A DNA stretch of 5,931 bases. Origin: an uncultured Oscillibacter sp. Its GTDB lineage: Bacteria > Bacillota > Clostridia > Oscillospirales > Oscillospiraceae. The stretch covers positions 1-5,931 of the forward strand of contig CAJOQY010000154.1 in assembly GCA_905236835.1 (NCBI GenBank), in the 5' to 3' direction. Positions 1 through 4,801 of this stretch are shown in pieces. Positions within the stretch are counted from its first letter, which is position 1. Every line of letters starts with the position of its first letter. The notes beneath the pieces were generated by a model. The model was given only the letters and a program-made list of their open reading frames with translations. It did no database searches and was not told the origin of the DNA. The translations under genes were made by a program, and so were the position numbers.

Positions 1-515
1 AATTCTTCCAGTATTTCATCTCTTATAATCGGGTCCAGTCCCGCCGTGGCTTCGTCCAAGACCAATAATTTCGCGTGATGGCTCATTGCCGTCGCAATCG
101 CCAGTTTCATCCGCATTCCCTTTGAATATGTCTTGAATTGCTTTTTCTCCGGCAGGTCAAATTTTTTGATATACGCCTGATAAATATGATCATCCCAGTT
201 CCGATACGTCCCGCGCATGACGGCGCCAACCTGTATCGCGTTCATTACCTCCGGAAAATACGCCTCATCCATGACAACGCCGATTTGTTCTTTCGCTTCC
301 CGGAACGCCGGGGACCACGGGTCTATGCCCAATACCCGCGCCGTGCCGCCGTCAGGACGCGCCGCGCCCATTAATAATTTGATCGTCGTCGATTTTCCCG
401 CGCCGTTTTCGCCCACCAGTCCGCATATAGACCCTTCCGGAATTTCCAAATTTAAATCACGCAGCGTAAAATCCTGAAACGATTTTTTGATATTTTTCAA
501 CTCAATCGCGTTCAC
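1..515 (-). CDS. ABC transporter ATP-binding protein (YtrB/YhcG-like), C-terminus cut by window edge
   Basis: This is the ATPase subunit of an ABC transporter, expected on the cytoplasmic face of the membrane with a separate permease partner. The visible 171 residues contain Walker A GENGAGKST (35-43), a Q-loop region reading VVMDE (80-84) where the usual Gln is absent, an ABC signature YSKGMRMKLAIA (130-141) instead of LSGGQ, and Walker B LLVLDEATAGLD (150-161). The SKGM signature and the MDE segment are typical of the subfamily encoded beside YtrA-type GntR regulators, and such a gene lies 69 bases upstream. The start is GTG at 515-513, with GGAGG (524-528) eight bases before it. An ATG at 519-517 is out of frame and stops after five codons. 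The end of the gene and the permease should lie left of the window. The transported substrate cannot be told from the sequence; relatives are linked to cell-envelope antibiotic stress. Confidence 0.93.
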   Translation of the reverse strand, partial: MNAIELKNIKKSFQDFTLRDLNLEIPEGSICGLVGENGAGKSTTIKLLMGAARPDGGTARVLGIDPWSPAFREAKEQIGVVMDEAYFPEVMNAIQVGAVMRGTYRNWDDHIYQAYIKKFDLPEKKQFKTYSKGMRMKLAIATAMSHHAKLLVLDEATAGLDPIIRDEILEE

Positions 516-584
516 GCATACCGCCTCCCTGAATTTAAATCTAAATTTAAAATTCAAAATTTAAAAATCAATGAAAATTTTATA
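516..584. other. AT-rich intergenic spacer within the GntR-ABC unit
   Basis: The 69-base spacer is almost entirely A/T with repeated TTTAAATTT-like words (about 531-565). It ends with the ribosome binding site of the ATPase gene (524-530). I see no GC hairpin that would terminate transcription, so the two genes are probably co-transcribed. Confidence 0.6.
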
Positions 585-968
585 TCAAGACAGTTCATCC
601 CAGCACGTCCGCAGGATTTCCAATAAAATTTCATATTCCGTCCCGTAATCTTTCGCCGCCCGGACGACGGAAAACATACGCTTTTCCAATTCCCGGTTGC
701 GCTGTTCGTTTAATATTTCCGGATTTTGTTTTAAATCCGCCACAAAACAGCCTTTTCCCGCGATAGTGTCTATCAATCCGGCGGCTTCCAGTTCCTCATA
801 CGCGCGTTTCGTCGTAATCACGGACAATTTCAAATCCCGTGCCAAAGCCCGTATCGACGGCAGCGCCTCCCCCGGTTTCAATGCGCCGCTGAATATTTCC
901 GCCCGTATCTGTCCGGCGATCTGTTCATATAACGGCCTGTCGTCAGAATTGCGGATGATAATTTCCAT
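585..968 (-). CDS. GntR-family transcriptional regulator, YtrA subfamily
   Basis: This is a 127-residue DNA-binding regulator. Residues about 11-76 form the GntR winged helix-turn-helix: RPLYEQIAGQIRAEI (11-25), LKPGEALPSIRALARDL (30-46), a recognition-helix region VITTKRAYEELEAAGLI (50-66) and the wing IAGKGCFV (69-76). The remaining 50 residues form a short charged helical tail with no large effector domain. That layout and a length of 120-130 residues define the YtrA subfamily, whose members usually repress their own operon and an adjacent ABC transporter. The start at 968 is chosen because AAAGGGGGG (974-982) lies five bases upstream. An in-frame ATG at 992 would add eight residues but has no ribosome binding site and falls only about ten bases from the predicted transcript start. 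The promoter upstream is embedded in palindromes, which fits autoregulation. The inducer is unknown. Confidence 0.93.
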   Translation of the reverse strand: MEIIIRNSDDRPLYEQIAGQIRAEIFSGALKPGEALPSIRALARDLKLSVITTKRAYEELEAAGLIDTIAGKGCFVADLKQNPEILNEQRNRELEKRMFSVVRAAKDYGTEYEILLEILRTCWDELS

Positions 969-996
969 ATAATCCCCCCTTTCACGCGCCATGCTA

Positions 997-1030
997 TCCG
1001 TATATAAATAATATATACAGTATATACGGA
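997..1030. promoter_or_regulatory. Nested palindromes over the gntR promoter, probable operator
   Basis: Two nested symmetries are visible. The outer one is a perfect 10-base inverted repeat, TCCGTATATA (997-1006) and TATATACGGA (1021-1030), with a 14-base spacer. The inner one is TATATAC (1012-1018) and GTATATA (1020-1026) around one central base. The inner palindrome covers the promoter spacer and part of the -10 element. GntR dimers bind such inverted repeats, so a bound regulator would block RNA polymerase. That this gene's own product binds here is inference from family behaviour. Confidence 0.65.
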
Positions 1031-1038
1031 CTTGTCAA
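1010..1038 (-). promoter_or_regulatory. Sigma-A promoter of the gntR-ABC unit
   Basis: Reading leftward, TTGACA (1038-1033) is a perfect -35 box. After 17 bases comes TATATT (1015-1010), five of six matches to the -10 consensus. The predicted transcript start is near 1003, about 35 bases before the chosen gntR start codon. Confidence 0.85.
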
Positions 1039-1043
1039 GAAAA

Positions 1044-1095
1044 ATTTTAAAAAAATATAAAAAATTTTCCCGCCTTCACGCGGCGGAAATTTTTT
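1044..1095. terminator. GC hairpin with U-tracts on both strands in the divergent region
   Basis: CCGCC (1070-1074) pairs with GGCGG (1082-1086) around a seven-base loop. The stem extends through TTT/AAA (1066-1068 with 1087-1089) and A6/T6 (1059-1064 with 1090-1095), with single-base bulges at 1065 and 1069. Read leftward, the GC stem is followed by runs of T (1064-1059 region and on to 1044). Read rightward, it is followed by six T. This is the form of an intrinsic terminator in either direction, yet it sits between two divergent promoters with no gene ending at it. Confidence 0.55.
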
Positions 1096-1125
1096 GTAAA
1101 TCATATAAATATATTCATTTTGGCA

Positions 1126-1154
1126 TTGCGTTTTGTTTTTGTTTATGCTATAAT
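1126..1154 (+). promoter_or_regulatory. Rightward extended -10 promoter, probably for the gluQ leader
   Basis: TATAAT (1149-1154) is a perfect -10 box preceded by TG at 1146-1147, giving an extended -10. A partial -35, TTGCGT (1126-1131), lies at the optimal 17-base spacing. The predicted transcript start is near 1161, which leaves a leader of about 255 nt before gluQ. A second TATAAT at 1377-1382, nearer the gene, has no -35 partner at the right distance. Confidence 0.7.
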
Positions 1155-1160
1155 TGATAT

Positions 1161-1415
1161 ATATAATTAATATGCTATTTATTTTTTCCCGCATAAGCGG
1201 GACGCGTTCTCCAACATCGGCCTTGACAGGCAAACTCCAAAAGGACGCGTCCTCTTATGATACCGGGCGGTTTCCCACGGCAAGCGTACAATGCCGATAT
1301 ACGCCCGGATTTTCCCCCGTTCGGAGGGATTTGGAATACGTTCCAGTCTCTCCGAACGGCTTTATTGATGATATTATATAATATATTTTATTATTTTTCA
1401 GGAGGCGCGCCAGAT
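1161..1415 (+). ncRNA. Predicted structured 5' leader of gluQ, class unrecognised
   Basis: The segment between the promoter and gluQ can fold into three consecutive hairpins, each with a perfect or nearly perfect outer stem and a second inner stem. Hairpin A: 1192-1207 pairs with 1245-1259 (15 pairs, one bulge at 1198), enclosing GCC/GGC (1220-1222 with 1229-1231). Hairpin B: CCGGGCG (1263-1269) pairs with CGCCCGG (1302-1308), enclosing CGGCA/TGCCG (1278-1282 with 1292-1296). Hairpin C: CCGTTCGGAG (1317-1326) pairs with CTCCGAACGG (1350-1359), enclosing TGGAA/TTCCA (1332-1336 with 1341-1345) around a TACG loop. An AT-rich single-stranded stretch (1361-1399) then leads to the AGGAGG site. No convincing protein is encoded here. 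I do not recognise a known riboswitch, T-box or ribosomal-protein leader. The structure could instead belong to a small RNA on either strand. Confidence 0.5.
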
Positions 1416-2333
1416 TTGATTACGGGACGTTTCGCGCCGTCGCCAAGCGGACGGATGCACTTGGGAAATTTATTCTGCTGTCTGATCGCGTGGCTGAGCG
1501 TCCGGAAACAGGGCGGACGCGTGGTTTTGCGCATAGAAGATTTGGATATTGCGCGCTGTCCGGCGCGTCACGGCGTTCAGTTGATCGAGGATCTGACCCG
1601 GCTTGGTTTCGACTGGGACGACGGACCGTATTATCAAAGTCAGCGGGGAAATTTATATCAGGAAAAATTGGAATCTTTACAGGCGCGGGGATTGCTTTAT
1701 CCCTGCTTCTGTACGCGCGCCGATACGCGTATCATAAGCGCGCCGCACAGGTCCGACGGGCAAAGCGTTTATCCCGGTATCTGCCGGAATCTGACCCCGG
1801 AAGAAATTCAAAACCGTATGAAAACGCGTATGCCGTCCCTGCGTATCCGGACGCCTGATGAAATATTTGATTTTACCGACGGCCATATGGGATATTACGC
1901 GGAAAATTTATCTCATGACAGCGGGGATTTTATATTAAAACGCTCTGACGGTCTGTTCGCTTATCAATTGGCGGTTGTCATTGACGACGCGGATATGAAT
2001 ATCACGGAAGTGACGCGGGGCGCGGATTTATTGTCATCCACGCCCCGGCAGTTGTTTTTATATCATGTTTTAAATTTAAAACCGCCTGAGAGATTTTATC
2101 ATATCCCGCTGTTATTATCCCCGGACGGACGCCGTTTGAGCAAGCGGGATCATGATTTGGGGCTTGACGCTTTACAAAATCATTATCAGCCGCGTGAGAT
2201 CGTCGGCAAACTGGCGTATCTGGCGGGGATTCATCCCGACGCGTCGCCGGTATCGCCGTCCGATTTAATTCCGGAATTTGACTGGAAAAAAATCCCTCGC
2301 GAAAATATCATTCTCCCGGCGGATTTGTTTTAA
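1416..2333 (+). CDS. gluQ: Glutamyl-Q tRNA(Asp) synthetase
   Basis: This is a 305-residue GluRS-like enzyme that activates glutamate and transfers it to the queuosine base at position 34 of tRNA(Asp), rather than charging a tRNA 3' end. Visible features are FAPSPSGRMHLGN (6-18) with the HIGH-type motif HLGN, RIEDLD (39-44), zinc ligands C97, C99, Y119 and C123 in the C-x-C...Y-x3-C pattern typical of GluQ-RS, and a KMSKS-type loop RLSKR (240-244). The anticodon-binding domain of true GluRS is absent, and the length matches the usual 290-310 residues of GluQ. The start is TTG at 1416, placing the protein at MITGRFAPSPSG. AGGAGG (1400-1405) lies ten bases upstream, slightly long. Upstream in-frame ATG codons (1257, 1368) would add residues foreign to the family and lack a suitably placed ribosome binding site. 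The gene is single, behind a long structured leader. The reaction implies that the host has or salvages queuosine. Confidence 0.93.
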   Translation: MITGRFAPSPSGRMHLGNLFCCLIAWLSVRKQGGRVVLRIEDLDIARCPARHGVQLIEDLTRLGFDWDDGPYYQSQRGNLYQEKLESLQARGLLYPCFCTRADTRIISAPHRSDGQSVYPGICRNLTPEEIQNRMKTRMPSLRIRTPDEIFDFTDGHMGYYAENLSHDSGDFILKRSDGLFAYQLAVVIDDADMNITEVTRGADLLSSTPRQLFLYHVLNLKPPERFYHIPLLLSPDGRRLSKRDHDLGLDALQNHYQPREIVGKLAYLAGIHPDASPVSPSDLIPEFDWKKIPRENIILPADLF

Positions 2334-2474
2334 ATTTTTTAAATTTTTTTAAATTTTCAAGATTTGAACTCAAATCCCCACTCAACGCCCTATGGCATTT
2401 ATTTAAAATCGCCCCCTGTCCCCGTCTTTTAACAGGAACGGGGCAGGGGGGCGAGGTTCCGTCATGAAATCATA
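2334..2474. other. Convergent intergenic region between gluQ and the SLH gene
   Basis: Next to gluQ lies an A/T stretch of repeated AAATTTTTT words (2334-2357), then a small hairpin GATTTG/CAAATC (2360-2375). The GC-rich terminator hairpin listed separately follows. I found no clear rightward terminator for gluQ, because neither hairpin has a U-run on its right side. Confidence 0.5.
2401..2451 (-). terminator. Intrinsic terminator of the SLH gene
   Basis: GCCCCCTG-T-CCCCGT (2411-2425) pairs with ACGGGGCA-G-GGGGGC (2438-2451, with small bulges), giving about 14 nearly all-GC pairs. Read leftward, it lies 24 bases after the SLH stop codon and is followed by GATTTTAAAT, a modest U-tract. Rightward there is no U-run, so it mainly serves the minus-strand gene. 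Confidence 0.65.
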
Positions 2475-3482
2475 TCAGACGTAAGGCGTATCAATGATAT
2501 TCTCCGGAGCGACTGTGGGCGTGGGGGAAGGCGTCGCGTCGCCGCTGACCGGTATGACATCTTCAACGCGAATCACGTCGGGAATAGGCGTCGGGGTCAG
2601 CGTCACGGTGGGATTGGCGATCGGCGTAGTGTCGATGGTCCATGTGCCGGCGATATAACGGGCGATTTCCACGCCGTAGAGATGCCAGATAACAATATTC
2701 CCCTCAAATGTACGGGTTAAGCCGGGGAAATAAAATTCCGCGAACTGCATAATATTTTCGCTGTGGAACGTGGTGTCTTTGCGGGAACTGATATTGTTTT
2801 CACTGGGGCTGTGGTCAGAGCCTTTCCAGAGACGGAAATAGACGGCTCCGGTTTTCCAGTTATTGGCGGCGACCATATCGGCCTGAAGCGTATTGACGAT
2901 CAGCGTGGAGACGACCTCACGGGTTACAGGATTGCCGCCCACATCGCCGACGACATTTTCCAGCAATCCGCGTTCATGCGCCGCGCCTTGGATTAAATAG
3001 CTGAAATATTCCTCGTTGGCCCCCTCGATGTTCCGATAGCCCAGCGCGTTCAGAAGCATTTTCAGAAACGCGGTGCCGCTCAGGGTTCCCAGCGGGTCAA
3101 AATAGCCGTTTTCATAGCCGGAAATGATGCTGTGCTGACGGCAGTAGGCGACATAACCGGCGAAATCGCTCCCGTCCGGGACATCAATAAAGCCGCTGTC
3201 CACTTTGGGGAGATTGTCGGCCTCATCGGGGCCGAGGAGCATTGTGCAGAGGATTTTCGCCGCCGCGCCGCGCGTGAGTGTACGCTGGGGGCCGAAGCGT
3301 CCGTCGGGATAGCCGGACATAATGCCGAGCGCGGTGACAACGTCCACGGCGCCGGGGAAGGCGATTTCCGCGTCGTCCGTATACGACGTGGCGCCCGCGC
3401 TGACCGGCGCGAATGTGAACAGGGACAGCGCCATCACAAGGGATAGCGTCATGGATAAAATGCGTTTGCTCCGTTTTTTCAT
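2475..3482 (-). CDS. Exported S-layer homology (SLH) domain protein with Pro/Thr-rich C-terminus
   Basis: This 335-residue protein is probably anchored non-covalently to the cell wall. A signal peptide is clear: MKKRSKR, a hydrophobic core (8-25) and a cleavage region APVSA|GA near residue 29. SLH repeats follow. Repeat 1 (about 34-82) has ALGIMSGYPDGRFGPQRTLTRG. Repeat 2 (about 98-149) has HSIISGYENGYFDPLGTL but lacks the usual TRAE-type residues. Repeat 3 (about 159-202) is degenerate but keeps VTREV (186-190). SLH domains bind secondary cell-wall polysaccharide. Residues about 205-285 are rich in aromatic residues and match no family I know. The tail (287-335) is a Pro/Thr-rich, linker-like segment. 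The start is ATG at 3482, with AAGGAGG seven bases upstream; the reading frame stays open further upstream, but that part is not protein-like and overlaps the promoter. The gene has its own promoter and terminator. What it does beyond wall attachment is unknown. Confidence 0.9.
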   Translation of the reverse strand: MKKRSKRILSMTLSLVMALSLFTFAPVSAGATSYTDDAEIAFPGAVDVVTALGIMSGYPDGRFGPQRTLTRGAAAKILCTMLLGPDEADNLPKVDSGFIDVPDGSDFAGYVAYCRQHSIISGYENGYFDPLGTLSGTAFLKMLLNALGYRNIEGANEEYFSYLIQGAAHERGLLENVVGDVGGNPVTREVVSTLIVNTLQADMVAANNWKTGAVYFRLWKGSDHSPSENNISSRKDTTFHSENIMQFAEFYFPGLTRTFEGNIVIWHLYGVEIARYIAGTWTIDTTPIANPTVTLTPTPIPDVIRVEDVIPVSGDATPSPTPTVAPENIIDTPYV

Positions 3483-3540
3483 GTAAATTCCTCCTTGAGC
3501 ATTGAAAAAATATCCGCGTTGGCAAGGGGACGCCGCGCGG

Positions 3541-3584
3541 AAAAAAATTGTCGACCGGGCGCGGAGAACCGCGCGTTCTTCCGG
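3541..3584 (-). promoter_or_regulatory. 5'-end hairpin plus T7 in the SLH gene leader, possible attenuator
   Basis: Read leftward from the predicted start near 3587, CCGG (3584-3581) and CCGG (3558-3555) can close a stem around GCGCGG (3574-3569) paired with CCGCGC (3564-3559) and a four-base loop. Seven bases later come seven T (3547-3541). Just downstream, the self-complementary CCGCGCGG (3540-3533) could pair with either arm, offering an alternative fold. This may be an attenuator or simply a stabilising 5' hairpin. Confidence 0.35.
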
Positions 3585-3593
3585 CGTTGATAT

Positions 3594-3622
3594 ATTATAA
3601 CATGGGAGAAATTCAATTTCAA
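3594..3622 (-). promoter_or_regulatory. Sigma-A promoter of the SLH gene
   Basis: Read leftward, TTGAAA (3622-3617) is a five-of-six -35 box. A 17-base spacer ending in TGT is followed by a perfect TATAAT (3599-3594), so it is also an extended -10. The predicted start near 3587 gives a leader of about 105 nt. Confidence 0.85.
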
Positions 3623-3695
3623 GCGGGAGGGGCCATGAATAAATTACAATCGCGTTACAATCCAATTACAATATTATAATTATCAATAAAAATCA

Positions 3696-4622
3696 TCATG
3701 ACAATAACTCGGCCATATCCGGAATTTCCAGATCCTGCAAGCACCAGTTGATCCCATAGCCGATCACTTTTGACAAATCCCGGACTTGCGCGTCAATCTC
3801 TTTCGGCGTGACCATCAGGCCGTCGTGATGTTCGCGCAAATCATCGCTGATTATATCCGTTTGATTCGCTTGATTATTCTGATTGACCAAATATCCGGAT
3901 TCTTCCAGCAAATCCGCCGCGAGTGTGGCCGCGTCGATGACCGTCGGCACGCCGACGGCGATGACAGGGACGCCCATGGAAGCCTGATCCAACGCCGCCC
4001 GATGATTCCCCACGCCGGAACCGGGCAAAATCCCCGTATCCGCAATCTGTATCGTATTGCATAATCTGGCCCGCCGCCGGGACGCCAAAGCGTCAATCGC
4101 GATCACAACAGCCGGTTGGATCCGCTCAATCAGACCTTTGACCACTTCGGCGGATTCAATGCCCGTCACACCGGATACGCCGGTTTGAAAAACCGCCGTC
4201 TGACGGAATCCGGCGAACTGCCCGGGCATATTGGAAATTAAATGCCGCGTGATTAAAATATGCTTTAACGCCAAAGGTCCAATCGCGTCCGGGGTCATGG
4301 CGTCGTTGCCAAGGCCGATCACAAGCGCGCCGCCGGTCTCCGGAATCATGTTTTTCAATTCTTTTCCGACGGCGCGCGCGGCGCGGTCAAAAAATCCCGG
4401 CTTTCGGTCCCGGAAGCCGGATAAATCAATCGTGATATAATGCCCGACAGGTTTTCCCAGCGCGTCCGCGCCGGACCCGTCCAGTATTTCCACCGTCGTG
4501 ACAGGATACCCTTCCACACGGCGTTTCGACGATTTCACGCCGCTTAATCTTGATATTTTTTCCGCGCTTTCCCTCCAGATTTCATGCGCTTCCAATGCCA
4601 GATCCGTGCGTTTGGCAAACAT
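3696..4622 (-). CDS. gpr: Germination protease (spore endopeptidase GPR)
   Basis: GPR is made in the developing spore as a zymogen and, on germination, degrades the small acid-soluble proteins (SASPs) that coat spore DNA. The 308-residue product shows the family's opening RTDLALEAHE (5-14), the core IGLGNDAMTPDAIGP (102-116) and VVIAIDALASRR (172-183). D112 and D177 sit about 65 residues apart, as do the two aspartates implicated in catalysis in the Bacillus enzyme. Also present are TGVSGVTGIES (147-157), in the family's conserved position, and a glycine-rich LPGSGVGNHR stretch. The N-terminal propeptide before RTDLA is very short (four residues), and the protein is shorter than Bacillus GPR (about 370), as clostridial forms are. 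The start at 4622 has GGGGGACGGGAT just upstream. The longer frame reaching to 4841 encodes non-family sequence and crosses the neighbouring gene's end. In Bacillus subtilis gpr is followed by spoIIP; here an unrelated SLH gene follows after 213 bases. Confidence 0.95.
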   Translation of the reverse strand: MFAKRTDLALEAHEIWRESAEKISRLSGVKSSKRRVEGYPVTTVEILDGSGADALGKPVGHYITIDLSGFRDRKPGFFDRAARAVGKELKNMIPETGGALVIGLGNDAMTPDAIGPLALKHILITRHLISNMPGQFAGFRQTAVFQTGVSGVTGIESAEVVKGLIERIQPAVVIAIDALASRRRARLCNTIQIADTGILPGSGVGNHRAALDQASMGVPVIAVGVPTVIDAATLAADLLEESGYLVNQNNQANQTDIISDDLREHHDGLMVTPKEIDAQVRDLSKVIGYGINWCLQDLEIPDMAELLS

Positions 4623-4780
4623 ATCCCGTCCCCCGTTATTTTTTATTTTTATTTTTATTTTACCGCGCGATACGCGCCTGATAAAATCATTCGCGCGTAT
4701 TCTCGCGCAATCAGTATGCGCGGCGGGAGAGGGATTATACTTGAATATCCGAAAAAGACGCGAAAATCCGGAGACGGGCG
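4623..4780. other. Intergenic region between the substrate-binding protein gene and gpr
   Basis: The region holds the second unit of the stop-codon repeat, the possible forespore promoter and, just before gpr, an A-rich leader of TAAAAA words (4639-4663, read leftward) followed by the G-rich ribosome binding site. No convincing terminator for the upstream gene was found. Confidence 0.5.
4712..4740 (-). promoter_or_regulatory. Possible forespore (sigma-G/sigma-F type) promoter of gpr
   Basis: Read leftward, GTATA (4740-4736) fits the sigma-G -35 pattern GHATR. After 17 bases, CATACTG (4718-4712) matches six of seven positions of CATNHTA. The predicted start is about 80 bases before gpr. In Bacillus, gpr is transcribed by sigma-F and sigma-G, so the match is biologically sensible, but the motif is short. 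A TATAAT overlapping the -35 has no sigma-A -35 partner. Confidence 0.45.
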
Positions 4781-4801
4781 TCAAAAATCCGGGGACGGAC
4801 G
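4760..4801. repeat. 21-base tandem repeat across the stop codon of the substrate-binding protein gene
   Basis: Positions 4781-4801 and 4760-4780 are two adjacent 21-base units identical at 17 positions. Read leftward, in the same frame, both encode RPSPDF. The first ends in the stop codon TGA and the second in CGC at the matching place. A related fragment (CCGGAATTGTTTTCG, sense) precedes the first unit, so the array may hold a third, decayed copy. Confidence 0.75.

Noticed and set aside
1226..1252. ACAGGCAAACTCC...GGACGC resembles the core of a class I cyclic-di-GMP riboswitch (GGGCAAACC...GGGACGCAAAGCC).
   Set aside because: The following AAAGCC segment and the tetraloop and receptor are missing, and the bases are better used in stem A. 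Treated as a chance likeness.
994..1381. Short open frames on both strands (994-1233 minus, 1154-1381 plus).
   Set aside because: They run through the promoters and the hairpins, have low-complexity or non-protein-like composition and no ribosome binding site.
1377..1382. TATAAT close to gluQ as its own promoter.
   Set aside because: The bases at the right -35 distance (GAACGG) do not match; the TATAAT is probably part of the AT-rich spacer. A weak second promoter cannot be excluded.
1161..1415. T-box leader, expected for some tRNA-synthetase genes in Bacillota.
   Set aside because: No T-box sequence of the AGGGTGGNACCGCG type is present, and the stem order does not fit.
1257..1415. N-terminal extension of gluQ from ATG at 1257 or 1368.
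   Set aside because: The extra residues are translations of hairpins B and C and of AT-rich spacer; the family begins at TGRFAPSPSG, and AGGAGG lies just before the TTG.
3483..3665. Upstream extension of the SLH protein (61 residues).
   Set aside because: It would bury the signal peptide inside the protein and overlap the promoter; a perfect ribosome binding site precedes the ATG at 3482.
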